Shown piece after piece: positions 51,022 to 61,034 of a stretch of 64,000 nt of DNA. Made by a program: the position numbers and the translations under genes. The stretch is from NCBI GenBank assembly GCA_013824645.1, contig PNOF01000004.1, positions 1-64,000 on the forward strand. The letters run 5' to 3'. The notes below the pieces were generated by a model, which saw only the letters and a list, made by a program, of their open reading frames with translations, did no database searches and was not told where the DNA came from. The stretch's first letter is position 1, and each line of letters starts with the position of its first letter. This DNA is from Syntrophus sp. (in: bacteria) (GTDB lineage Bacteria; Desulfobacterota; Syntrophorhabdia; Syntrophorhabdales; Syntrophorhabdaceae).

Positions 51022-53664
51022 TCAATTCACTTTTACTGCAGGCACCTTTTCCTGATCGCTGCTTTTCAATACCCTGCTTACTCTTTCCTGCATGTCTTTA
51101 AAGCTTACCACATTTTCAGGGTCTTTGTTCACAACATCAATGCCCCTGAAAAAAGCCTTCCTGATAAGATATTCCTTGCCGCCCTCGTGTATTGTCCCGC
51201 GGATATTGAAGTGATCATTTTCAAGGCCGCATCTAATACCTATGCGGCTGTAGGGGTACTCCTTGAAAAATTTATTGATGCCGCTTTTCAGTATTGCCCC
51301 TATGCCGCCTGATCCGGTTCCGAGAATGGATATGCTCTCTATGGCGTCAACGCTGACTTTCCGCGGAACACCACTTTTTTTAACCGTACCAAGCTCAAAG
51401 ACAAACTGCGATGGCTGTCCGTATTCAATTGCAAGGTTTTTCAGGGAGCCTTCAACGATGCCGGTGATTTTGCCGATTTTAATCGTATCGGTGATTTTGC
51501 CGAGATCGATATTGTGGAACGACACATCTCCACCGATCTTTCTCGAAGCAGAAAAAATGTTTTCGGCATAGACATGAGCAGCCTCTATTTCACCCCCGAA
51601 AGCTTTTACAGAAGTTCTTCCTTCCGTTGCCAACCTGTCATCCTGGTAGGTTATGAGAGGAAAATGCGCTTCAACGCTGCCGGGAAAGGTAATGCCGGTT
51701 AATTCGTTGAGGGCTGTTCCAAGGTCGACATTTTCTATTTTCGTTGTCAGAGAGACTTTTCTTTTTGGAGACAGGATATCTCCTATTGCCACATTTATGA
51801 ACCTGATCTGTCCCCCATAAAAAGGGAGTGTTACAGTTTCAGGGACCAAGGCGCCTCTTCCTGCAAGAATAAGGGGTATTTTAATGTGGGAAAATTTCAT
51901 GGTATCTTTTTCAATATCGGCAATATTGATTGATCCTCTCTCCTGTTCATCCCCTGAGGGTCTTTCCTTTTCCAAAGAAGCGCGGGAAAGATTAAAGGGG
52001 AGGTCAATATCGATACCGGTTACGCGGAATGATTTATCAGGTATTTTGAAATAGGCATTGTTGAGTTTCACCATGCCCTTCAACCGGAGGTCCTTTTCTG
52101 AAAGAGAAGAGGTTGTTATATCGGCATAAAGGTTTCCATCTGTCTCAAGGCCCTTGAAAAAGGGAAGTATCTCAACCAGATAATCATAGAGAAAAAGAGA
52201 GACCAGTCTCTTGACGCCTACTTCCCTGGCATTTATCGATGCATTCCACGTATCATTGTTGAGGAAACCGGAGTAACTGTATTTACCGGTATTAAAAAGA
52301 TCTGCTGTTCCCGAAATACGAGCAGCATTGTTGCTATCAATAGAAAAGTCGGTTTCCGTGGATAGTCTTGCTGTCTCCTTGGTAAAGTCCCTGTAATACT
52401 TGCCCCAAAGGTATTCGCCGCCTGATAGTTCCGAAGAAAGACTGGCGCCGACCTTCTTTTCCTCTGAAGGGATGCTGAACTTGAGGACTATTGACCCTTC
52501 TATGCCCTGGGCAGCCCTGGAGCCGTCCTGAGAATTGAAACCGCCTTTCTGAAACTGGAATATAGCTTTACCGCTAAGCGTCGGTTTTTTACCGGAGAGA
52601 GTCCCTTCCATGTCGGTTTTTAATGTCCCTTTTCCCTGAATGGACCATTTCTTGCCCTCCTCTCCCGCAATAAGCGGCTGCAATGAAGTATAGAGGCTGG
52701 AAAAATCTATTTGAGAGGTCTCAAGCTGTGCTTTCCAGGGCATGGCCCCGGTAAGTGTTCCTGAATAGGACCCCTTGAAAGCGCCCAGTTTGGGTATTTC
52801 ACCGAGGAAGTTTTCCGTAGAGATTGTTTTTGATTTCAGGTCATAGATAATACCTGTTTTTAATGCGGCCCCTTTCATCTCCGAACGTTTTCCCTCTTTC
52901 TCCAGTACTATCGAAGTTGCGGCAATGTTCATTTTTGAAATACGAATACGTTCCTTCTCGAAAGTAAGGACCATCTGTAATACAACATCTTTGAATGCCG
53001 CACCCTTTATGCCACCTGAATCGAGAGTAATTTCTAAAAATCCGCTCCCGATGAGCCGGGGCAGCAGACCTGTCAAATGTATTTCGCCCTTACAGGTACC
53101 ATGGGAATTAAACTGTGACTTATCAGGATGGGCAATATCAACGAGACCCCGAAAGGTGAGTGTGCCCCCCGTTGCCGATGAAAAATTCTTTATCGTAAGA
53201 TTGATATCTTTCAGAATGATTTCCTGTGCTGATGAGGCAAAAAGGAGCTTGAATTCACCTTTCTCGATAATGAGCAAATCCACAGGTGGAATATTACGAA
53301 TAAAGGAAAGGTCTGTCTCGGTTTCTTTCTCATTTCCAAGGCGTATGCGTATTTTTGGCTCTTTGAGAATAATCCGTTCCACCTCGCCTTTTATTGCCCT
53401 TGATATATTACTCTCTATGCCGAGCTGAGCGCTGGTAAAGAGAAAACTATCGTCTTTTGATTTCGCTACGGCAAGCTGTATGATTTCTGTTTTAAATTTC
53501 GGCGAAAAAGAAAAACTTTGCGCCTGGACAGTATACCCCATCGTGTGCTCGCAGAGAGCGCTTACGAAAGGGATAAAGAAGGGCGACAGGAAGAGGAATA
53601 TACATCCGGCGACGAATAAGCATACGGACATTAAAATGGTAAGTAAAACATTCTTTTTTGTCAT
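51022..53664 (-). CDS. YdbH/AsmA-like intermembrane protein
   Basis: 880 residues: one N-terminal membrane helix (VLLTILMSVCLFVAGCIFLFL) and then long periplasmic beta-repeats (for example EIIQLAVAKSKDDSFLFTSAQLGIESNISRAIKG, VERIILKEPKIRIRL), the style of AsmA-like and YdbH proteins that form a hydrophobic groove for phospholipid transfer. The C-terminal region (SIAVEYGQPSQFVFELGT...GSGGIGAILKSGINKFF) resembles the YdbH end. With the DUF1318 gene 28 bp downstream it looks like a YdbH-YdbL pair. Confidence 0.75.
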   Translation of the reverse strand: MTKKNVLLTILMSVCLFVAGCIFLFLSPFFIPFVSALCEHTMGYTVQAQSFSFSPKFKTEIIQLAVAKSKDDSFLFTSAQLGIESNISRAIKGEVERIILKEPKIRIRLGNEKETETDLSFIRNIPPVDLLIIEKGEFKLLFASSAQEIILKDINLTIKNFSSATGGTLTFRGLVDIAHPDKSQFNSHGTCKGEIHLTGLLPRLIGSGFLEITLDSGGIKGAAFKDVVLQMVLTFEKERIRISKMNIAATSIVLEKEGKRSEMKGAALKTGIIYDLKSKTISTENFLGEIPKLGAFKGSYSGTLTGAMPWKAQLETSQIDFSSLYTSLQPLIAGEEGKKWSIQGKGTLKTDMEGTLSGKKPTLSGKAIFQFQKGGFNSQDGSRAAQGIEGSIVLKFSIPSEEKKVGASLSSELSGGEYLWGKYYRDFTKETARLSTETDFSIDSNNAARISGTADLFNTGKYSYSGFLNNDTWNASINAREVGVKRLVSLFLYDYLVEILPFFKGLETDGNLYADITTSSLSEKDLRLKGMVKLNNAYFKIPDKSFRVTGIDIDLPFNLSRASLEKERPSGDEQERGSINIADIEKDTMKFSHIKIPLILAGRGALVPETVTLPFYGGQIRFINVAIGDILSPKRKVSLTTKIENVDLGTALNELTGITFPGSVEAHFPLITYQDDRLATEGRTSVKAFGGEIEAAHVYAENIFSASRKIGGDVSFHNIDLGKITDTIKIGKITGIVEGSLKNLAIEYGQPSQFVFELGTVKKSGVPRKVSVDAIESISILGTGSGGIGAILKSGINKFFKEYPYSRIGIRCGLENDHFNIRGTIHEGGKEYLIRKAFFRGIDVVNKDPENVVSFKDMQERVSRVLKSSDQEKVPAVKVN

Positions 53665-53805
53665 TCTTTTTCTTGTCTATTATAACATAAAAGCAGAAGA
53701 ACGAGGAATGATACTCATCGTGGTTGTCTTTATGTGATGCAGCAATAATTATGAAAGGAGGCTTAATTCGCTGAGACCGTCGTAGTAAGTTTCACAGGCC
53801 GCGTG

Positions 53806-56800
53806 TTAATGTTCATTCAATCCGAGAAGAAAGTTGAAATCCTCCCGTGTGATAGCCTTACCTGAACTTTTTTCCGGAGCATCCATGAGCGCCCGGTAGA
53901 GGCTTAGTTTCCTCTGTTTAAGCGCCATCATCTTCTCCTCCACTGTATGTCGCATGAGAAGCCGTGTCACGATGACCTTATTTTTCTGACCGATTCTGTG
54001 TGTCCTGTCTGAAGCCTGATTTTCCACAGCCGGGTTCCACCACGGGTCAAGGTGGAAGACATAGGTTGCCCGTGTAAGGTTTAACCCTTGCCCGCCGGCC
54101 TTGAGGCTCAAGAGGAAGACAGCGGCAGTTTCACAATCCTGAAAGCCTTCAACGATAGCCTTTCTCTTCACCACCGGCGTGGAGCCATCAAGCCGGAAAA
54201 TATGGAAACCACCGGATACAAGTTCTTTCTCAACAATATCCAGAAAGGATGTGAACTGTGAAAATACAAGGGCGCTGTGAGATTCGGTTTGTAATTCTTC
54301 CAGTTTGCCCCTGAGGAATTCTATTTTGGGAGAGACCTCTTTTACATCAGGCACGAGAAGGTCGGGGCTTAAACAAATCTGCCGGAGCTTCATAATGGCT
54401 GTGAGTGCAATGATTTTTGCCTGGGAGGCTGTTTTTTGTTTATAAGCGGCATCAATGGTAGATCGTACCTCTTCCACAGTCCTGTTGTAGAACTTTTTCT
54501 GTTTCTCTGTCAGTTCAAGATATACGTCGCGTTCGACTTTGGGGGGAAGCTCTTTCAGTATGCGCTCCTTTGTCCTCCGCAACACAAAGGGTTTTGTTTG
54601 TTCTGTCACAACAGGGAGCAGCGCGGACAGATCCTTTTTTGCCAAGCCCTGAAATTTTCTGTAATCACCGAGCAATCCGGGGAGCACGAGGTCCACGATA
54701 GAAAAATACTCGCCGATATGATTTTCCACCGGTGTCCCCGTAAGAACTACCTTGAAAAAACTTTTAAGCTGTCGGACTGCCCCGGTGGCTCCGGCAAAGA
54801 TATTTTTTATTGTCTGGGCCTCATCGAAGATAATCACATGAAAGCGAAGGTCCTTCAGACGCGCAATATCTCTTCGGATAAGACCATAACTTGTAAGGAT
54901 TACATCGTACCCGCCGGGTTTAAGCGAGCGGTCTTTGCCCTGGTAGACATGGATCTTGAGTGTAGGATAGAACCGCTCGATCTCCTGTTCCCAGTTAAAG
55001 ATAAGACTTGGTGGCACCACAATGAGCGAAGGGGCAGCAGGAGAAAATGGTGAGGCCACCTTACCTTCTTTGATTGCCCCCAGAAGGGCAATTGCCTGTA
55101 TTGTCTTTCCAAGTCCCATGTCATCGGCAAGACAGGCCCCAAACCGGTGCTCATAGAGAAAGGAGAGCCAGTAGTACCCTTCCTTCTGATAATGGCGCAA
55201 CTTTGTCTTAAGTCCTGTGGGGATAAGTTTTTCTTCTATTTTGTTGAATTGGGTCAGACGGGCAATAATCTCTTCATCATGAGTGGTCAGCTTTACGGCA
55301 ATACCTTCTTTTCTCAGTAAAAAGAGGTCGATGATCTTAAGCCGCGGGATTGACACGATGTCCCTGGCGACTGCCCCGCTGGTTTCTGTAATGCGGGCAA
55401 TAGTGGAAAGGGTGCTCCGGGTCTTCTCGTCAAGAATATGGATGGATCCGTCGCGATAGATTATCCCTTTCCCGGCAAGCGCCTGTTCCCACAACCGCTT
55501 ATCGATAGCCTGCCCGTTACACCGTATTTCGGGGCGGATTTCGAACCAGTCGATGGTGCCGCCAGTGGCGTCGAGTTCAAATTCCCAGGTTGCCTCTTCA
55601 ACGGGGCGGCCCTCAAGATAGAGGCCAATGTTTTCTTTTTTTGCCAGAGTGTGGAGTTGGCCGAGGCGCTTTAAAAGTTCCTCTTCGCTTACCATCATTT
55701 CGTTGTCATTCAAAACGATCCGCTCAAAGAGCCTGGGACCAAAGACCCTGAAGGGGATGAGAAAGAGGAGGGCTTCTTGTGCCCTGTCTGCTGCATATAA
55801 CTGCCATTCTCCCTGTATGAAATGGAGCTGCATATCCCCTGGCTTTATCCCGGCTATAAAGTTTCTGATAATCCTTCGTGCCAGATGAACGAATTCCCGT
55901 TTGCCGAAGGTTTCTTCGTTGATGCTGTTCTTCAGTGCCTCATCAATGGCTTTGCGATCTTTCAGGGTAAGGACGTGAAAGAAGGTATCGAGGAGGATTG
56001 GTTTTCTCTTCTGCGTTCGCACCGCTATCGGTATGTGACCCCACTCCACGGCCTGCGCAAAAGCAGCAATCTTTTTTGAAGGCAAAAATGGGTAGTCATT
56101 GTTTCTGCACTCCGGCCTGATGAGGAAATATGCATTCCGCGTCGGTTCCCGCGTTATTATCAGTCTGTAATCAGAGGCCGTCACGATGCCGGGTTTTGTC
56201 TCAATGCCGTTCACCTTAAACCGGACCGAAGGCAGTGTTCCTTCAACAAGGAGTCCACTCAGGATAAGCTGAAACGTTTTGAAGATTTCCTGCGGGATAT
56301 GTATGGTCCACTCCTTTGTTTCTCTGACCCGGTCTGCGATTCTGGGTTCACGAAGGCAGGCCTGCCGTATCCTATCCCATAGCTCCCATCCCTTCTTTTC
56401 CTCTATATAATACATTGTTGTGAATTTTTCGTTAAAGGCAAAATCACCCGCAATCACGGCAGGTGTCTGATCTTCACCTACCGAGCATCCTTTTGTCAGA
56501 AGAACTCCCTCCGCCGATGTATCAAATTCCGTCCATGTTGTGCAGGGAATGGCAGTTCTCCATTTAACCCGGCTTACGCCTTTCGAAGAATGATAGAACA
56601 TGGGATATTGATTGCCCCACCCCTTCAGAAATATCGACAAGGGGTTAGACATATCTTCCCGCCGTGCGAAGCTCATGAGGTATTCAAGTCCGGCGGGCAA
56701 AATGGGGCCCTTGAGCGAAGGCACAATTTTCTCTCCATCTCTCTCCAGGGAACATTTCAGTCCACTCCCTACTCTTTCTATGATGATCTGAAAGAGGGGG

Positions 56801-57294
56801 CCACCTTCGGTTCTCTCAATGGCAGCGGGAGAAACAGATCCTGTTTTATTCCGGTAGAACGCCAGAGGAATTACTTTGCTATTTGCGAGATGTCCCCGGT
56901 TATCATCTGATTGTTTCAACAGGCCTGCCAGAAGATGGTTTCTATACAGTACATCTTCCGTGATTATTTTGAACAGATTTGGTTTCAGAAGATGCACGAT
57001 CATGAGAAGGGCGCTAATGATATGTTCACACTTTTCCGATGCGTGGCCTTTGCAGGAACACCTCTGGATGAGCCGTGGGCCTTCAAGAGAAATCAATACA
57101 GGATTATGTTCCCCATCCACCACATCGATGACCAAAGTTTTCCGGTCTTCCTTCCACCCAATATCCGCAACAGCCCTGTTGGTATAGAGTTGAAAACCCT
57201 TGAAAACGATCTTTTTCCCGGCATCAGCATAAATACTGCTTGGAGGGAGAACCCTCAAGGTGTCAAGGAGGAGCTGTTCAGAGTTGGTAAGCAT
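53806..57294 (-). CDS. SNF2-family helicase with SWIM zinc finger
   Basis: 1162 residues. An N-terminal SWIM finger (C79-x-C81, C89-x-H91, in RCSCKGHASEKCEH) is followed by a regulatory region and an SNF2 motor: DDMGLGKTIQAIALL near 720, FDEAQTIKN, LTGTPVENHIGEYFSI, and FSLKAGGQGLNLTRA...HRIGQKNKV in the C-terminal domain. Such RapA/HepA-like proteins move on DNA or remodel polymerase complexes; the target is not known. It follows the LpxL-like gene and is read in the same direction. Confidence 0.92.
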   Translation of the reverse strand: MLTNSEQLLLDTLRVLPPSSIYADAGKKIVFKGFQLYTNRAVADIGWKEDRKTLVIDVVDGEHNPVLISLEGPRLIQRCSCKGHASEKCEHIISALLMIVHLLKPNLFKIITEDVLYRNHLLAGLLKQSDDNRGHLANSKVIPLAFYRNKTGSVSPAAIERTEGGPLFQIIIERVGSGLKCSLERDGEKIVPSLKGPILPAGLEYLMSFARREDMSNPLSIFLKGWGNQYPMFYHSSKGVSRVKWRTAIPCTTWTEFDTSAEGVLLTKGCSVGEDQTPAVIAGDFAFNEKFTTMYYIEEKKGWELWDRIRQACLREPRIADRVRETKEWTIHIPQEIFKTFQLILSGLLVEGTLPSVRFKVNGIETKPGIVTASDYRLIITREPTRNAYFLIRPECRNNDYPFLPSKKIAAFAQAVEWGHIPIAVRTQKRKPILLDTFFHVLTLKDRKAIDEALKNSINEETFGKREFVHLARRIIRNFIAGIKPGDMQLHFIQGEWQLYAADRAQEALLFLIPFRVFGPRLFERIVLNDNEMMVSEEELLKRLGQLHTLAKKENIGLYLEGRPVEEATWEFELDATGGTIDWFEIRPEIRCNGQAIDKRLWEQALAGKGIIYRDGSIHILDEKTRSTLSTIARITETSGAVARDIVSIPRLKIIDLFLLRKEGIAVKLTTHDEEIIARLTQFNKIEEKLIPTGLKTKLRHYQKEGYYWLSFLYEHRFGACLADDMGLGKTIQAIALLGAIKEGKVASPFSPAAPSLIVVPPSLIFNWEQEIERFYPTLKIHVYQGKDRSLKPGGYDVILTSYGLIRRDIARLKDLRFHVIIFDEAQTIKNIFAGATGAVRQLKSFFKVVLTGTPVENHIGEYFSIVDLVLPGLLGDYRKFQGLAKKDLSALLPVVTEQTKPFVLRRTKERILKELPPKVERDVYLELTEKQKKFYNRTVEEVRSTIDAAYKQKTASQAKIIALTAIMKLRQICLSPDLLVPDVKEVSPKIEFLRGKLEELQTESHSALVFSQFTSFLDIVEKELVSGGFHIFRLDGSTPVVKRKAIVEGFQDCETAAVFLLSLKAGGQGLNLTRATYVFHLDPWWNPAVENQASDRTHRIGQKNKVIVTRLLMRHTVEEKMMALKQRKLSLYRALMDAPEKSSGKAITREDFNFLLGLNEH

Positions 57295-57383
57295 AATAGA
57301 TGGCCAGCATTACAGGATTTGTGTTTAACATGTCAGAGAATCTTTGTTTCAATAGATTCGGCAATTTCGTAAAGTATTTCCAG

Positions 57384-58280
57384 TTATTGGTTATTATTTT
57401 TACTGCGTCTTTCCCACCGTCGGTGGACCCAGAACCATTCGTCGGGATATCGCCCGATGATAGCCTCAAGAAATGCATTGATTTTTCTCGTGTTTTTCTC
57501 TATAAGTTCTTCGATGTTCCCTTTCCGTTCCATCTCGATGGGGCTGCCGCATACGAAGGTATAGCGCAAAAAGCCTTTTCTAACAGAGTACACAGGAATA
57601 ACAATGGCGCCGGTTTTCATACCGATGGCTGCTACGCCTTTTGATGTAGGAACCTTTGTACCGAAAAGCTCTACAAATACTCCCCGGGAACGTTTTTCAC
57701 GCTGGTCGCCGAGTATAGCAACGATGTTGTTATTTTTAAGGAGTCGCAGTACCTCTTTGCCGGTATTTTCATTGACAATGATGGTAAGTCCTGTTTTTTC
57801 CCGGAGATGATTGAGAAAACTATTCAAGAGTGCCCGTTTCTTAAGCGGCCGGGCAAGGGCGATAATATCACGTCCCAGTAGCTTCGATATAATGCCGGTG
57901 ACCTCCCAGTTGCCGAAATGGAAGCCAAGGGCAATTGCACCTCTTCCCTTGTGAAGGGCTTCCTCAAAGAATTCCCTCCCCTCCACGGTAAACCTCTCAG
58001 GTATTTCTGTATCTGTGATGAAAGGCATAAGGAGGAATTCAATAACATTGATCCCCAGTTTCTCGAAATTGCTTTTCGCAATGGTTTTAATTTCTTTGTC
58101 GGAAAGATCACTGAAAACCCTCTTGATATTTGAGAGGGCAACACTTCTTCTGCTTGCTAAAAAAATAAAAGCAAGCCTTCCCAGATATTTTCCTGCAGAA
58201 AGCTGTGCTTTCTCGGGCAAGAGGTGCAGACATTGCCTGAGGGACTTGATGATAACAATCAGTATGAGATCGATCAACAA
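57384..58280 (-). CDS. LpxL/HtrB-type lysophospholipid acyltransferase
   Basis: 298 residues with one N-terminal membrane segment. The catalytic HxxxxE motif is HFGNWE (His121-Glu126), followed by ALARPLKKRALLNSFLNHLREKTGL, VAILGDQREKRSRGVFVELFG, and VPVYSVRKG with the conserved Lys/Arg. The family adds secondary acyl chains to lipid A, which points to an LPS-bearing outer membrane. It is downstream of a Trm112-like gene in the same direction; the cause of that pairing is not evident. Confidence 0.9.
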   Translation of the reverse strand: MLIDLILIVIIKSLRQCLHLLPEKAQLSAGKYLGRLAFIFLASRRSVALSNIKRVFSDLSDKEIKTIAKSNFEKLGINVIEFLLMPFITDTEIPERFTVEGREFFEEALHKGRGAIALGFHFGNWEVTGIISKLLGRDIIALARPLKKRALLNSFLNHLREKTGLTIIVNENTGKEVLRLLKNNNIVAILGDQREKRSRGVFVELFGTKVPTSKGVAAIGMKTGAIVIPVYSVRKGFLRYTFVCGSPIEMERKGNIEELIEKNTRKINAFLEAIIGRYPDEWFWVHRRWERRSKNNNQ

Positions 58281-58287
58281 GAGACGC

Positions 58288-58473
58288 CTATGATGAAGCC
58301 GGCGAATCTATTGGAAGCGCTTCCTCAATGAGCATGATTGGTATATCATCCTTAATGGGATATAAAAGCTTGCATGCATAACAGAGAAGCCCGTCCTGAG
58401 CATCGTTGAGCTGTATTTCCCCTTTGCACTTAGGGCAACAGAGTATTGCCAGCAGTTCCTCGTTGATAGCCAT
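58288..58473 (-). CDS. Trm112-like zinc-ribbon protein
   Basis: 61 residues: LLAILCCPKCKGEIQLNDAQDGLLCYACKLLYPIKDDIPIMLIEEA. Two CxxC pairs form a zinc ribbon, and the PIKDDIP...LIEEA pattern is the UPF0434/Trm112 signature (E. coli YcaR). YcaR-like genes usually stand near lpxK and kdsB in Gram-negatives, so its place next to an LPS acyltransferase gene is meaningful. Trm112 proteins stabilise methyltransferases; the partner here is not known. Confidence 0.92.
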   Translation of the reverse strand: MAINEELLAILCCPKCKGEIQLNDAQDGLLCYACKLLYPIKDDIPIMLIEEALPIDSPASS

Positions 58474-58481
58474 TACCCCTC

Positions 58482-60203
58482 CTACCCTGAAGCATTTTCA
58501 GTGTTATTCTTCTGCTTTGCCGCCTCAAAGATATCACCGAGGGTGGAAAAAGCGCTTTCATTCTCGACAACGGGTTCAATGTGCTCTTTTTCGTCAACCT
58601 CTTTTTTCGTCTTGATGCTTAAAGCAATTCTCTTGTCTTTTTCATCAATATTGAGGATTAAGGCCTGGATTTTGTCATCTATCAGAAAGGCTTCCGACAG
58701 AGGTTTACCCTGCAAATCATCCATTTCCGACAAGTGGATCAGCCCCTCGATCCCTTCTTCAATTTCCACAAATATACCGAAATCGGTGATACTTGTGATA
58801 TGGCCTTCTATAGTATCCCCTGCGTGGTATCTCGATGCTGTCCCTTTCCAGGGGTCATCCTTGAGACGTTTCATGCTGAGGGAGAATTTTTTCTGTGCTT
58901 TATCGATATTGAGCACCAGGGCTTCAATGGTGGCCCCTTTCTTGTACTGCTCCGATGTGACGCCTTTTCGTCTCGACCAGGAAAGTTCCGACATATGGAC
59001 CAATCCGTCTATTCCATTCCCGATACCCACGAACATACCGAAGTCGGTAAAGTTCTTCACCTTTCCCGAAATGATAGAACCCGGCGGACAGGATTTTTCA
59101 AGTTCATCCCAGGGGTCCGGGGCAAGTTGCTTTAGCCCAAGCGATACCCGTTTCTTATCCAGGTCGATTTTTAGAACGACAAGTTCGAGCCAATCACCTT
59201 TGTTTACGATCTTAGCGGGATTTCTGAGTTTTCTGTCCCAGCTCATCTCGCTAATATGAAGGAGCCCTTCGAGACCCTGTTCAAGCTCTATAAAGGCCCC
59301 ATAATCAACAATACCGACTACCTTACCCTTTAACTTTGATCCTACGGGATATTTTTCTTCTATATTCACCCATGGGTCTGCCTTCAGCTGTTTAATACCC
59401 ACTGATACCCGCCCTTTTTCGGTATCTATTGCGAGAATTATTACTTTTATTTCATCGCCGATCCGCAGGTATTCTTTGGGATGGGTGATCTTTCCCCAAG
59501 TAACATCGTTTACGTGAAGAAAACCGTCGACGCCGCCGAGATCGATAAAAGCGCCGTAATCCATGATATTACGAACAAAACCATAAACCACCTGGTTATC
59601 TTTCACGTTTTTCCAGAACTCCTGTTTTTTCTTATCCCGCTCTTCTTCGAGGAGCATTCTCCGGGAAACGATGATACCCGCTTTTCTTTTATTTACTTTT
59701 ATAACCTTAAACTTCAGGTGCCTTCCTACAAAAGAAGAAGGATTCTTCACCGGTTTTATGTCAACCTGAGAAAGGGGAAGGAAGGCGCTTACACCGCTGG
59801 CATTGACAATAAAACCTCCCTTTACTTCTGACGCGATGATACCATCTATTGGAATTCCCTCTTCGAGGGATTTATCGATCTTTTCCCATGTTCTGATTTC
59901 GTCCACTTTCTGTTTTGAAAGGACAAAGAGACCCGATTCCCGATCTCTGCCTGCAACCATAACTTCGATTTCATCACCGACATTCACTTCCGGTTCTACA
60001 CCTTTTGGCGCGAATTCACGAAGGGAGACGATTCCTTCCGACTTCAAACCCACGTTGACGATTACCGAATCGCCATGAATCTTCATGATCTTGCCTTTAA
60101 AAACACTTCCTTCCTGCAGACTCTTCATGGATGTTTCGTAGAGTACCCTCATTTCCTCCTGTGAGTTCTCTTTCGGTACTCCCGTGTCGCCGCTGTCTAC
60201 CAT
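58482..60203 (-). CDS. rpsA: 30S ribosomal protein S1
   Basis: 573 residues with six S1 domains in tandem (about residues 35-105, 120-185, 205-275, 290-360, 375-445 and 465-535), for example YGAFIDLGGVDGFLHVNDVTWGK and YGAFIELEQGLEGLLHISEMSW. S1 binds mRNA and helps the 30S subunit start translation on structured or weak ribosome sites. The hisC...cmk-ispH-rpsA order is common in deltaproteobacteria and Firmicutes. Confidence 0.96.
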   Translation of the reverse strand: MVDSGDTGVPKENSQEEMRVLYETSMKSLQEGSVFKGKIMKIHGDSVIVNVGLKSEGIVSLREFAPKGVEPEVNVGDEIEVMVAGRDRESGLFVLSKQKVDEIRTWEKIDKSLEEGIPIDGIIASEVKGGFIVNASGVSAFLPLSQVDIKPVKNPSSFVGRHLKFKVIKVNKRKAGIIVSRRMLLEEERDKKKQEFWKNVKDNQVVYGFVRNIMDYGAFIDLGGVDGFLHVNDVTWGKITHPKEYLRIGDEIKVIILAIDTEKGRVSVGIKQLKADPWVNIEEKYPVGSKLKGKVVGIVDYGAFIELEQGLEGLLHISEMSWDRKLRNPAKIVNKGDWLELVVLKIDLDKKRVSLGLKQLAPDPWDELEKSCPPGSIISGKVKNFTDFGMFVGIGNGIDGLVHMSELSWSRRKGVTSEQYKKGATIEALVLNIDKAQKKFSLSMKRLKDDPWKGTASRYHAGDTIEGHITSITDFGIFVEIEEGIEGLIHLSEMDDLQGKPLSEAFLIDDKIQALILNIDEKDKRIALSIKTKKEVDEKEHIEPVVENESAFSTLGDIFEAAKQKNNTENASG

Positions 60204-60212
60204 GTGTGCCCC

Positions 60213-61034
60213 CTAAAGATTTTTTACACGCCTTTCCACAATATCTATAATAAGGTCAGGGGTAGATGCTCCCCCTGTTATACCCACTGTATCAGTGTCT
60301 TTGAACCACTCAGGGTTAATATCGTCTTCTGTTTCAATATGATGGGTATTAGGCTGTACCTTGTGTACAACCCTGTAGAGCTTTGTTGTATTGGCGCTAT
60401 TCTTTCCCCCCACAACCAGCATCATATCCACCCTACCGGCAAGCACCACAGCTTCTTTCTGACGAATCTCGGTACTCTCGCAGATTGTATTATAAATCCT
60501 GAGTTCTTCAACGCCTCCTATTAATTCCTTCACGATGTTCACGAAGGCATCTTTATCAAGGGTGGTCTGGCTTACGACGCCCACTTTTTTTTCATCAAGC
60601 CTTATAGGTTCTTGTAACACAATACCATCGTTATCTAAATAACTCAAGACACTTTTCACCTCGGGATGGTTTTTGTCCCCTACGATAACAACTGTGTACC
60701 CCTGTTTTTTCAAGTACATAGCGTGTTTCCTTACCCTCTTGACAAAGGGACAGGTTGTATCGATGAACCTGAGGCAGCTCTTTTTGACGTATTCTTCCTC
60801 TTCTTTTTTGATCCCATGTGTTCTGAATACGACAACACCGTCTTTGATCTGGGACACGTCATCAACAGGGATGACCCCTTTTTCCTTCAGAATATTCACC
60901 ATCTGCGGATTATGGATAATGGGCCCGATGGTATACACGATACCCTCATTCGCATTAGCTTCTTTTTTGACCATCTTGATGGCCCGTTTTACGCCGAAGC
61001 AAAACCCGATATGTTTTGTCTTGAGAACCTTCAT
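60213..61034 (-). CDS. ispH: 4-hydroxy-3-methylbut-2-enyl diphosphate reductase IspH
   Basis: 273 residues. The three Cys ligands of the iron-sulfur cluster are Cys12 (KHIGFCFGV), Cys95 (TTCPFVK) and Cys185 (NTICEST). HGI near residue 73, SQTTLD and GKNSANTTKL complete the family pattern. It makes IPP and DMAPP as the last step of the MEP pathway. Its end lies 9 bp before rpsA; its start overlaps cmk by 4 bases. Confidence 0.97.
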   Translation of the reverse strand: MKVLKTKHIGFCFGVKRAIKMVKKEANANEGIVYTIGPIIHNPQMVNILKEKGVIPVDDVSQIKDGVVVFRTHGIKKEEEEYVKKSCLRFIDTTCPFVKRVRKHAMYLKKQGYTVVIVGDKNHPEVKSVLSYLDNDGIVLQEPIRLDEKKVGVVSQTTLDKDAFVNIVKELIGGVEELRIYNTICESTEIRQKEAVVLAGRVDMMLVVGGKNSANTTKLYRVVHKVQPNTHHIETEDDINPEWFKDTDTVGITGGASTPDLIIDIVERRVKNL

